Source of the DNA: Hydrangea macrophylla
Lineage: Eukaryota; Streptophyta; Magnoliopsida; Cornales; Hydrangeaceae
NCBI GenBank assembly: GCA_033977485.1
Contig: CM066982.1
Coordinates: 37,178,218 to 37,242,217, forward strand
Direction: 5' to 3'
Length of the DNA: 64,000 nucleotides
Every line of letters begins with the position of its first letter. Within the stretch, counting starts at the first letter, position 1. The translations under genes were made by a program, and so were the position numbers. Of this stretch, positions 21,845-31,918 are shown in pieces. The notes beneath the pieces are model-generated. The model searched no databases. It saw nothing but the letters and a program-made list of their open reading frames with translations, and was not told where the DNA came from.

Positions 21845-22278
21845 ACTTTAAGAGAACAAAGTGGGCAAGGAATCATATTTTCGTTGCTAAAAATAACCTT
21901 TAGTAAGGAAATAATTTCCTTGCCTTAGATGTATATAATTGACAAGGAACTAATTTTTCCTTGCTAAAATCCTCCTTTAGCAAGGAAATTATTTCATTGC
22001 CTTATGTTAATATTATTTACAAGGAAACAAGATTTCCTTGCCTTAGACTTGGATATTTAGCAAAGAAATATTTTCCTAGCCAACTGTCCTTATTACACCA
22101 CAAAGACAGGTTTTTGGCAAGGAAATCAGCCATTTAACAACGAAAAAATTGAGCACTAGCAAGGAAGCCAAATAAGAATTTGCATGGAAAGTTGTTTTCG
22201 TTGCTAGAAGCTTAAGAGAGGAAGCTTCTGCAAGGAATCGAGCAACGAAAAATTTCCCTTGCTAGAGGAAAATGTATG
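21845..22278. repeat. Right subterminal repeat array of the CACTA-like element
   Basis: About twenty copies of AGCAAGGAAA-type words in both orientations, mirroring 13988-14490; the last is AGCAACGAAAAATTTCCCTTG. Confidence 0.85.
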
Positions 22279-23314
22279 TCAACTCGACTCTAACATGTAT
22301 GTCACATGACTTATGTGGAAATACGTAATGACTGGAAATCAACATTAACATAAGCACGTGAGAGATCGATTCTTTAATCTATCTTTTTAACTTAGTCATT
22401 TAAAACAGGATTCTGAAATAGCATATCTTCTAAACAGGAACTTAAAAACATTTAAAACTTCATCCAAACAGTACCTTATATGAAAACAGATAGAAAACGT
22501 AAAAATGCCCAATTGCGCATGCAATAAGTGTATTTTTTGAATTTCTTTAAAAAATTTCCAAAATTGTCAGAAAATACATAGGTCGCGCGTACGAGAAACA
22601 ACAGAGTCATCTTCTTCCTTATTTTCTCCCCTGTTTCAGTTTCAGGACTGATTTTTGACCCATTTTGCAATCCGAACTTAATCATGACATATAATATACG
22701 ATTCTCTTCATTTTTCTGCAAGGATCGCGAATATGCGATCAGATTAAACTAATTCGAACTATAGCTCTCGGATTTTATGAAAAACCGAGAGGTGATGAAA
22801 TTTCATCTCTAATATACTTTCTAATACGAATGAATTAAGATCTAATACTTTAAACATAACTTCTATGGACTGTAATTTTTCATTATTATCTAACAAAACA
22901 AATTTTGGTTAAGTTTGAAAATCAACAATTTCAATCTTCAAGCTTTAAGAACAAAATCAACAATGGTGATTCATAAATCCTAATTATATAACAGTAAAAC
23001 AAGCATAGATTACATTTCAAGTGAGTTAGAAATACTCACTGAGATTAGAGATTGAAGTTTGGTTGAGAGAGAAATAAGAAATAAGAAATAAGCAAACCCA
23101 ATGAAGCTTTGGCTATGATGAATTCAAGCTTTCTCTCTCTACAAATTTCTATAAATTTATCTCTCTCTTAAAATATCTCTATTCTCTCTGAAGATTTAGT
23201 ATGTGAGAGTTGTGTGAGAGTGAATGTGTGTTACATATTTAAAGAAAACCAAGTACTTGGAGGCCAAGCTCCTTAATCTACTATACAAATTCTAATTCTC
23301 ATAATTATAATATA
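22279..23314 (-). repeat. T3 3' LTR, middle segment
   Basis: Continues the LTR after the CACTA-like insert. On the minus strand it holds a TATA-like box (23236-23243), a pyrimidine-rich leader, and CTCAGTGAGTATTTC near 23035, the counterpart of the donor-like AGGTGAGTT in the T1 LTR. Confidence 0.75.
23236..23243 (-). promoter_or_regulatory. TATA-like box of the T3 LTR
   Basis: Minus strand CTTTAAATATG, upstream of a TC-rich leader as in the T1 LTR. Confidence 0.5.
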
Positions 23315-23936
23315 TGATACACCCAAAATCAGCCCATGCCCGAGCTGTTCTATTTTGCAACTACCGGCACGCATCATCCTGAGCGGTTTGGTCCACCTGA
23401 TGCCTCCTGAGCGGTTCATCCATGACCCGGGCAACAGGTCAGGAAGACTGCACAGGCACATCCCACCGCAGAAACAGCTCATCTGGGCCTACAGGCATGA
23501 TCCCGAGCATTCCGGCCAATTTCCTACTCGAGCTAGAAGACTAATGGAAAGTGCAAACTATTTCCTAATCCAATTAGGAAACCCCTACAATTAATGCCAA
23601 TCTATATCAATTGGATTATGTTTCCTTTTCCTTGTACGAGTAGGTCTCTTACATCTATAAAAGAGACCTCTCACCCCCCATCGAAGGGGCCGACTTTTCA
23701 GTCTACACAGCACCTCTATAGCATTCATCAACATGCCCGGCCGGCCTATGGTAGCTCCAGACTTGTTGGTTCACCACAGGCCCCCGGCTCTTTTACAGTA
23801 TAGTGAACGTGCTCAGACACACACGTGGACGTAGGTAGCTTCATTAACAGGGCCGAACCACATACAAAAACCAGTCTCTCACTCTCTCTCCCCTTAAATT
23901 GCTTTAATTTCCTTTAACCAAATTTTGGCATCATCA
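23315..23936 (+). repeat. 5' LTR of G1
   Basis: Starts TGATACACCC and ends GGCATCATCA. Close to the 3' copy, with a modest number of substitutions. A TATA-like CTATAAAAGAGACC at about 23656 would be its promoter. Confidence 0.93.
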
Positions 23937-23938
23937 GC

Positions 23939-23957
23939 TTGGCGCCGTCTGTGGGAA
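23939..23957 (+). other. G1 primer-binding region
   Basis: TTGGCGCCGTCTGTGGGAA begins two bases after the LTR end. This form is common in plant gypsy-type and non-autonomous elements; I do not assign the tRNA. Confidence 0.7.
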
Positions 23958-23996
23958 CGACAAGTTCTTCATCAACAAATCTCTTGGCTGATAGCC

Positions 23997-25261
23997 ATGC
24001 CTCCGAAGAAGAGTGAGAAGACTGCACAGCAGGCCTACCGGGATGTTCCGCCGGCCCCGGCATCGGCTGTGGCAGTCATGATATCTAAGCAGATCACCGT
24101 GACCCTCACACAACTCTTGGAGGGCCAGCGTCAAATCCAGCAATAGATTGAAGCCCTGCTTGCCCAGCAAGGCAGTCCTCCAGTGGCTGGGAAACAATCC
24201 GAAAACGTTGCACACGATCGGGAATCGATCTTGACCAGACAACGTGCCGGAGCCAACCTGTCCCACGTTGAGGATTCCAGAGACATCAACAGTAGGCATA
24301 CTGCCCGAGAGGAAAGGCAGGAGCATATGGCCCAAGAATCAGTCTAGGGTCACTCGATCAAGAGCTGAGTTGTCCCTAGGCACACGATAAACCGGAGTCA
24401 TAGCCAAGCCCGATCCCAGAGGACAACTCACCGTCATGAAGAAGAAGCCTCTTCTACCGACCCGACCAACCCCTCGGATATCGGTCGGGAAGGAGTGGAA
24501 GCCCGAATCAAAGACTTGCAGAAGCAGATTGACGGAGTTACCAAAAAGCTTGGTCAAAACCTTGCTCAGAATCAAGCTAATACCGAGACATAGTCACCAT
24601 TCTCTAGCCAGATCACAAGAATCTCCGTCCTGCGCAAATTCAAGCAATCTCGCCTGGATTCATACAATGGCTCGGGGAGCCCGATCGACCATATCCGGAC
24701 CTACAAGGCTCGGATGGCCTTGGCCACCCAAGCCGACGAGCTATACTGCCTGGCCTTCCCCAGCACTTTGAAAGGCCAGGCCGCCCAATGGTTCTACTCC
24801 TTGAAACCCCGATCGGTACATAGTTTCAGGCAACTCAGTAAGCAGTCCATCAACAAGTTCGCCGGTATGCATGAGTGGCCAAAGCCTGACATGCGGCTAC
24901 TGACGATCAGACAACGGAATAATGAGTCCCTCAAGGAGTTCACTGACCAGTTCAACCAACAGAAGCTTCAAATCTAGAATCTGAATGAGACAGTCGCCAT
25001 TATAGCCTTCTGCTCGGGAATTCAACACACCAAGTGTGTCGCGTCGTTCCACAAAAACCGACTGAAACTTTGGTTGAGCTCTCTGAGAGGGTTGGAAGAT
25101 ACATCGACACTGAAGAATTTCTAAAGATGAAAGACCCCGAGCAAATGGACAACGAGCCTTCCAGTAGTAAACGAAAGCGAGATCAGCTCGGGAGTTCTGA
25201 CAGTTCTTCCAGTTCACAGCAATCCGGGTCAGGCAGCCCTAATCGGACCTCCAGCTTATAG
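23997..25261 (+). pseudogene. gag: gag of G1 with stops and a frameshift
   Basis: The ATG at 23997 opens MPPKKSEKTAQQAYRDVPPA, with a TAG at 24144. The retrotransposon gag domain at about 24600-24977 is in the same frame (FKQSRLDSYNGSGSPIDHIR, then LKGQAAQWFYSLKPRSVHSF, then FTDQFNQQKLQI). More stops follow (24978), and a +1 shift near 25050 leads into RVGRYIDTEEFLKMKDPEQM and a Ser-rich tail ending at 25261. The gag style (YNGxxDPxxHL and WYxxLxPxSI-like) fits Tat-related gypsy elements. Protein function is lost in this copy. Confidence 0.85.
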
Positions 25262-25469
25262 CAAGCACGTTCGACAGTCCCGACCCGACCTCCAGTTCAC
25301 ATTTGTCAGGATCAAGCAGTTCCGACTTTGCCACCAGCATAGAGAAATTAGGAGCCCGACGGTCCTGATCTGACCCCCTGTCTCCATCATTCTAGATGAG
25401 CCCGACTACAGTGATACTTGCCTGATCACCACATGAGGCTCCACCAATTGTCAGAGAGCTCTTACAAAG

Positions 25470-25640
25470 ACCTCGGGCCTAACCGAGGCATACAAAGACC
25501 TCGGGCCTAATCCCGAGGCATACAAAGACCTCGAGCCTAACCCCGAGGCATAAAAAGGCCTCAGGCTCCGAACCCAAGCACTAAAGACCTCGGAATCCAC
25601 CCAAGGAAAAAGACCTCAGGGTCACGCCCGAGGCATTGGC
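25470..25640 (+). repeat. Roughly 30-bp minisatellite
   Basis: Five or six units of the type AAAGACCTCGGGCCTAAxCC plus CGAGGCATAC, increasingly diverged rightward. Confidence 0.85.
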
Positions 25641-25889
25641 TTCGCTTAGGTCCAACCTACGATGGGGGGCAAATCCCCCTAGGTGGCTGAAGATGGCAAG
25701 CTTCAAAAGACCCTGCAACCACCTTGTTCTACGTCGGTTACCTACAGTCATAGCCTCTGTAAGACCCTCGTCTTAGCGAAAGCTTGGGGAGTAAGACGGT
25801 GTAATGAACTAAACAGGTAATCACACCGGGTACTTACAAGCCTTGCAGTAACTAAGTCCAACTCTTAGACAACCCGGGCGCCTACAGTA

Positions 25890-26260
25890 CTCAGAGCCAA
25901 TAACTCCACTTAGGTCCAAACCGACGATAGAGGTGACTAAAATCTCTTAGGTTGGCCGACGATAGAGGAGCAAAAAGACCCTAAAGCAACGTGATTTAGG
26001 TCGGCTCCACCAACATGGTCAAACTCTTCTCCCAACAGTCTTGACGAAGGCTAACCGGGCAGAAGGTAACCATCCTGGGGAGTTAATATAAAAGACCCTA
26101 AAACAATACGCTCTAGGTCGGCTCTACCAACATGGTCAAGCCCTTCTCCCAACAGTCTTGACGAAGCATGGTAAAATTCTTTTACCCACAACCTTGACGA
26201 AGGTTCACGGGCAGAAGATAACCATCCTGGAAGCTAACTCAAGCAAAAAGACTCCGAATT
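25890..26260 (+). repeat. Diverged tandem copies of about 130 bp
   Basis: TAGGTCGGCTCxACCAACATG, GTCAAxCxCTTCTCCCAACAG and TCTTGACGAAG recur at about 25997-26048 and 26116-26166, with a third partial unit near 26190. Confidence 0.75.
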
Positions 26261-26462
26261 AGGACGGTTTCAACTCTCGATCAGTTCCCGAGCACTTAAA
26301 GGTTCCGAGCTAGGCTGCAGGTCTTAACTCTCAACCAGTTCTTGAGGACTCACCAGGCTCAGAAACCCCGAGGCAGCTTCCCCGAGCACTCAGACTGGTA
26401 TCAGGAAGATTTCCAAACTTGCCCCGATATAGCATCCAGCCAACCTTGGAAATGGGGGCAAC

Positions 26463-27082
26463 TGATACACCCAAAATCAGCCCATGCCCGAGCGGTTCTA
26501 TTCTGCAACTACTGACAAGCATCATCCTGAGCGGTTTATTCCACCTGATACCTCCCGAGCGATTCATCCACGACCCGGCCAACAGGTCGTGAAGACCGCA
26601 CAGGCACATCCCACTACAGGAACAACTCATCTGGGTCCGTAGGCATGATCCCGAGCATTCCGGGCAGTTTCCTACTCGAGCTAGAAGACTAATGGAAAAT
26701 GCAAACTATTTTCTAATCCAATTAGGAAACCCCTACAATTAATGCCAATCTATATCAATTGGATTATGTTTCCTTTTCCTTGTACGTAGGTCTCTTACAT
26801 CTATAAAAGAGACCTCTCACCCCCCATTGAAGGGGCCGACTTTTCAGTCTACACAGCACCTCTATAGCATTCATTAACATGCTTGGCCGGCCTATGGTAG
26901 CTCCAGACTTGTTGGTTCACCACAGGCCCCCGACTCTTTTATAGTATAGTGAACGTGCTCAAACACACACGTGGACGTAGGTAGCTTCATTAACAGGGCC
27001 GAACCACATACAAAAACCAGTCTCTCACTCTCTCTCCCCTTAAATTGCTTTAATTTGCTTTAACCAAATTTTGGCATCATCA
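26463..27082 (+). repeat. 3' LTR of G1
   Basis: 620 bp, same ends as the 5' LTR. Confidence 0.93.
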
Positions 27083-27667
27083 ATATATAATTAGACACAT
27101 ACATAGATATGTACATACATATATGATTGTAGGGGTTGCTAAGATTAGTAGGTGTCAATTGGGGTGTTTTACAAATGGCATTTGGCACTAATATAATACA
27201 AATCATGTAAGCATTGCCAAACAAGCATAAGCAAGGTGTTTAGGAATCGTAAAGGGTGTTTGGGAAAATAACTTATGGCACAAAATTAGCACATAGACAA
27301 ATAGCATTCCCAAACCAACCTAACATCATCATTGGTTGTTTAAAATGAACTTAAAAGCAAATGTCAAATACGATTTGACAGAGATTCCAAATTTATGAGA
27401 GTCCATATGCGGTGCAGACGGTTTTTGCTCATAAACTGGTATTTTCACAGTGCGGTGATCCCCACAAAAATACAGAAAATTTATATTAGCATAGGAATTA
27501 ATCTTCCGGTTATATAAAAATACAGTTTGAATTGAAAGTAAATATTTTTACCACCTTGAAAATATAGTTCCCAATTCCATCACAGGTGCTATTATTAAAG
27601 ATGCATTACACAGTAGAAATACATTTGAAATTACATTTAGTGATTAATGAAAATATAGGTTGTTACA
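27083..27667 (-). repeat. T3 3' LTR, proximal segment
   Basis: Ends with the LTR start (minus strand TGTAACAACCTATATTTTC) next to the polypurine tract. Confidence 0.8.
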
Positions 27668-27680
27668 TCCTCCCCCCTTA
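27668..27680 (-). other. T3 polypurine tract
   Basis: Minus strand TAAGGGGGGAGGA, directly before the LTR start and after TTTCAGGATGAAATCC, the same arrangement as in T1. Confidence 0.85.
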
Positions 27681-27689
27681 AATAGGATT

Positions 27690-30165
27690 TCATCCTGAAA
27701 TCTTAGACTAACTAGTCATGAAATAACTTTGGGTACTTCTTCCTCATATCAGCTTCGACTTCTCACGAGGCTTCGTTCTCATCATGGTGATTCCACTGGA
27801 CCTTCACCAACGGGATATCCTTCCTCCTCAATTCCTTGATACTTTGATATAGAAATCTCACAGGTCTTTTCTTATTGGCGACGTTATGACTCGTCTCGAT
27901 GTTGTCAAAATTGACCACGTGTGAGGGATCTCATATGTATTTCATCAACATACTAACATGAAACACATCATGGACTCCATACATCTTTGGTTCCCAATGT
28001 GATACAATATCTTAAATGGTCTGACGAAGCGCGGGGCTAACTTCCCTTTCTTGAGACCAAATCGTACCACTTCTCGAGTCGGTGAAACCTTAAGAAGTAT
28101 ATGATCTTTGACAATAAATTCCAAATCCTTTCGGCATCGATCAGCATAACTCTTATACCTGCTCTATGCGGTCTCATTCTTTCTTTGACCAGAGATATCT
28201 TCTCATTGATTTCTCTAACCAAATCTGGTCCTAACAATTCTTATCTTCGAGCACTTCCCAACACAACGGAGAATGACATGGTCATCCGTACAATGCTTTG
28301 AACGGAGCCATCTCGATACTCGTGTGATAACTATTATTATAAGCAAATTTAACCAAAGACAAGTGTGTCTCCCAAGATTCCTCTAAATTGATAACACAAG
28401 CCCTAAGCATATCCTCCATGATCTAATTAACACGCTCAGTTTGCCCATCTGTCTGAGGGTGAAAGCAGTACTCATCTTGAGTGAGGTTCCCATAGCTTCT
28501 TGCAGACTTGCCCAAAATCTAGATGTGAAGTGTACATTGCAGTCTGACATAATCGACATAGGTGCACTATGTAGTCTCACAACTTGTATACATCTGACTC
28601 ATCATTTCCAACGGATATGTTGTATTATAGACGATGAAGTGAGAAAACATAGTCAATCAGTCCACAATTACCCAAATGGCGTCATGATTTTGCTGTGACT
28701 AGGGCAATCCCACCACAAAATTATATGTTCCCATTTCCAACTTGGGATAGGTAGCGGTTCTAATAATCCCAAGGGTCTCTGATGTTCATGTTTCACTTGC
28801 TGACACATTAAACACTTAAAGACGAATTCAGCCTCGTCATTCTTCATACCTTCCTACTAAAAATTTCTTTTCAAGTCTTTATACATTTTTGTTCCTCCCG
28901 GGTGAACTATAAATCTCGATTATGTGCTTCTTCCATAATGTCCTTTCTGAAATCTCCACAATTTGGTATGCATAATCTATCTCTGCACCTATATCCTCCA
29001 TCAATCCCCACTTTCTATTCTGTCAAATCCTTCTCTGACATTTTCATAAACCATGTTCGAAACTTCTTATCTTATTTCTGTGCTTCAATAATGCGGCTGA
29101 CAAGAGTGGGTTATAAAATAAGACATCCAAAATGTTGCCCCTCTCCTTCCTCAAATAATCTATGCATCAAACTCAGCCATAGTCTCCAATGCTCACCATT
29201 CCCAAATCATCAAGGAGGCAATTGTCCCACGAGTTTGCTGACTCAAAGCATCAGTGACCACATTAGCTTTACCAGGGTGGTATTCTAACATAAAGTCGTA
29301 ATCCTTAATTAACTCCCTCCATTTGCGTTGCTATATGTTTAATTCCTTCTGCGAGAACAAATAGTTCAAACTCTTGTGACAGGAGAACAAATCAAACTTC
29401 TTGCCATAGAGATAATGTCTCCAAATCTTGAGTGCAAAGACTACTGTAGCCAATTCCAAATAGTGGATAGAATAATTTAGCTCATTCAATTTTAGTTGCT
29501 CAGATCCATAAGCAATAACCCTATCATCTTGCATAAGTACACACCCCAATCCTTGATATGTTGCGTCATTGAAGATAGTAAACTTTTCATTAGGCTTGGG
29601 TATAGCCAGTACCAGTGTTGTGGTGAGTCTTTCCTTTAATTCTAGAAAAGTGTGCTCGTGCTTCTCAGTTCACTTAAATTTCAGAGCTTTCTTAGTCAAA
29701 CTAGTCAACGGTGCTGCTAGTTTGGAAATCCCTCAACAAATCTTCGGTAATAATCTGCGAGTAAAAGGAAACTCCCTACCTCCGTATGGTTAGTCGGTCT
29801 ATCCCAATTCAATACTGCATCCATCTTGGATGAATCCACATAAATTCCTTGGGATGATATCTTGTGTCCCAAAAATTTTACTTCTTGTAACCAGAATTGA
29901 CACTTACTAAATTTGGCATACAAGCAGTGATCCTTGAGCATTTGCATCACAATCCGTAGATGTTGTTCGTGCTCTTCCTCTGACTTAGAATAGATCAAAA
30001 TTTCATCTATAAATATGAAAACAAACCGATCCAAGTAAGGCCTCTATTCATCAAATCCATAAATACAGTAGGGGCATTCATCATTCCAAAAGGCATCACC
30101 AAAACTCGTAGTGACCATATCTGGTTCTGAAGGCAGTCTTCGGTATGTCTTCTTTTTGTACCCTC
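27690..30165 (-). pseudogene. pol: T3 pol remnant (RT part, RNase H, integrase, C-tail)
   Basis: Homology to the T1 pol continues through many stops and frameshifts. RT at 29717-30034 has [12 protein letters not shown], where the second catalytic Asp is Glu. RNase H at 29331-29549 (GCVLMQDDRVIAYGSEQLK, then [18 protein letters not shown]). Integrase core remnant at 28383-28580 (RFWASLQEAMGTSLKMSTAF). Tail at 28037-28237 and below. The RT N-terminal half is missing because the C3 LTR starts at 30166. Clearly dead. Confidence 0.88.
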
Positions 30166-31756
30166 TATTAGAAAACTGCATCCTAGAATCTATTGACAGT
30201 GCGTATAAGTTGGTACTACAAAAAACTATGTGAAAGCTACGATAACCCTACAAGGGCTGAACTAGGGTTACCTTGAACTGCCAAAACGGATTAATGTAAT
30301 AGATGAATCATGAACACATGCACGATAACAGGTCATGATCTTCTATTGTATTCCTCTGCTGCCAGAATATCGAACTGAGTGTGGGCTCTTTTGAAATACT
30401 TTATGTTTTCTGCTCTCCCCTCTTTACATTCTCTTTTCTATTCCTAGTTATAATACTCTCTTTGATTGCTGTGATGATTCAATCATGATCACTTTAATAT
30501 AACAAAGATGTGTTCGTCAGGAGGACAAAACGATCTCTGATTGACTTGAATTTTTTATAGCAGCTACATCTCGACATTAGGAACATCATGTAAAAAATTC
30601 AGAAACTTTTGAACAATATTAAGCAGTCCGACGTTCTGTAAGTGATCGTTGTTTGATGTTAGCGATCTTCACTCCTATGTCTCTTGAGTGCTTATGGAGA
30701 CTAGGGTTTGGAGGAAACCCTTCTAGGAGAAATCTAGGAGGTCAAGGGAAGCTTAGAATGTAAAATCATGCAACCTGAGAGGAGCGTCAAGGTAGCATAT
30801 ATATAGGCCACGATAGGGACCATAAGAAGTCACTAAGGAATAGGCTTCCTTATGGAATTAGAAAACCCTAATTCGAACTGAATCAGATTCCTATTTCCAT
30901 AAGTTATAATTCACACCACTAAAGAATTGTAATTACACTCCTACCCTTATCTCAAAAATATATTTTGACTCCATGTTATTAAATGCTTATTATCTCCCCA
31001 CGTTAAGATTATAGATATTCATTAATTAAATATAATTACTGACAATTATATTTAACTAACCTCTAAATATTTCCTTGAGATCCTCTGCTTAACTTATCTG
31101 ATATGTCGGATACAAAATCCACCTGCAGGGTTTGACATAATCAAAACTTATAAGCTAACTCAAGAGGATATCATCAATTCCAAAATTGAGACATGGATTC
31201 CATCATTAATTAATATCCACCACACAATTAATTTTGTCACCCAATCGAATGAGATATTGACCCATTTAAAGATCTCACCCTTTTAGGGATCAAAGCGTAA
31301 ATATCAAATGCACGTGTCTATAAATTAACTTAGGATTTGGAGCATAAGCAATCATAATAGCCATGAGGTATTAATTATCTTATAAGTCAGTCCTGTTTAA
31401 TACACAAAGTGTATTAGCATAGTGAGTTGAAAGTATACTGTTTCCCGTAGTCCAGACAAACCTACTACATCACTATGCTGCAGTCCTACCGCTGGTGTGT
31501 CCAATCCCATCTAAGACTGTAAACCAAAATTTTACATTCTACAAGATCCGATGGTTTGATCTTCTGTATATAAGCTGAACTCTACACACCAAACCACCTA
31601 CTATGTAAAATAAGAGATACACATATACAATATTAAATAAGCAATATAATGCAAACATTGCCCACACAGATTCTCATAAAAATGGAATAACTTATTTTAT
31701 TAAATGAATAATAAATCAACTATATAAATCATTGTTTTTAGTATATATCCCTAACA
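30166..31756 (-). repeat. 3' LTR of C3
   Basis: 1591 bp; minus strand starts TGTTAGGGATATATAC. Its far end aligns with TGTTAGGAAATTGCA at 37286 as TATTAGAAAACTGCA, so the terminal G has mutated. Confidence 0.88.
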
Positions 31757-31767
31757 ATCTCCCACTT
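31757..31767 (-). other. C3 polypurine tract
   Basis: Minus strand AAGTGGGAGAT directly before TGTTAGGG, the common copia form. Confidence 0.88.
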
Positions 31768-31918
31768 AGATTCAAAGCCATGATACGACACACCTCACTC
31801 ATATCCCTTCTATGTGACTATCAAAAGTCTTGGTCGGTAAGCTCTTGGCGAAAGGATCTGCCATGTTATTTGCTGATGCTATCTTGGTCACTTCAACATC
31901 ACCTCTTTACACGATCTC

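Larger units (their letters stand above)
13988..22278. mobile_element. CACTA-like non-autonomous element carrying host gene fragments
   Basis: Both ends carry long arrays of short repeats in both orientations (GCAAGGAAA, GCAACGAAA and complements), the subterminal style of CACTA transposons. The left end is CACTTACAACAAAAT, like the usual CACTACAAGAAAA; the right end read inward is CATACATTTTCC, poorly conserved. TCA lies just outside each end (13985-13987 and 22279-22281), fitting the 3-bp duplication of this superfamily, though 3 bp is weak alone. No transposase was found. The interior holds a Helitron, a gag-only retroelement, an EF-hand exon and two TIM50-like exons. 16025-16560, 17220-17880 and 21520-21840 show nothing further. 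Confidence 0.7.
25262..26440 (+). other. G1 noncoding interior between gag and the polypurine tract
   Basis: No reading frame or pol motif; it is mostly diverged short tandem repeats (next two entries). Confidence 0.7.
23315..27082 (+). mobile_element. G1: complete gag-only (TR-GAG-like) LTR retroelement
   Basis: Two LTRs of 622 and 620 bp, a primer site, a degraded gag frame, repeat-rich noncoding DNA and a polypurine tract (AAATGGGGGCAAC before 26463). A perfect TSD ATATA flanks it (23310-23314 and 27083-27087). No protease, RT or integrase is seen in 2.5 kb of interior. Inserted in the T3 LTR. Confidence 0.93.
12966..30165 (-). mobile_element. T3: decayed Tekay/Del-like element with heavily nested 3' LTR
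   Basis: Read on minus: pol remnants (30165 to about 27690), polypurine tract, and a 3' LTR from 27667 down to 12966. The LTR is split by a CACTA-like element (13988-22278) and a gag-only retroelement (23315-27082). Removing both inserts and their target duplications leaves an LTR of about 2.63 kb. The LTR ends (minus strand TGTAACAACC and CGGGGCGTGATA) and the block near 13210-13370 correspond to those of T1. Pol is cut in the RT domain by the C3 LTR at 30166. Confidence 0.85.
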
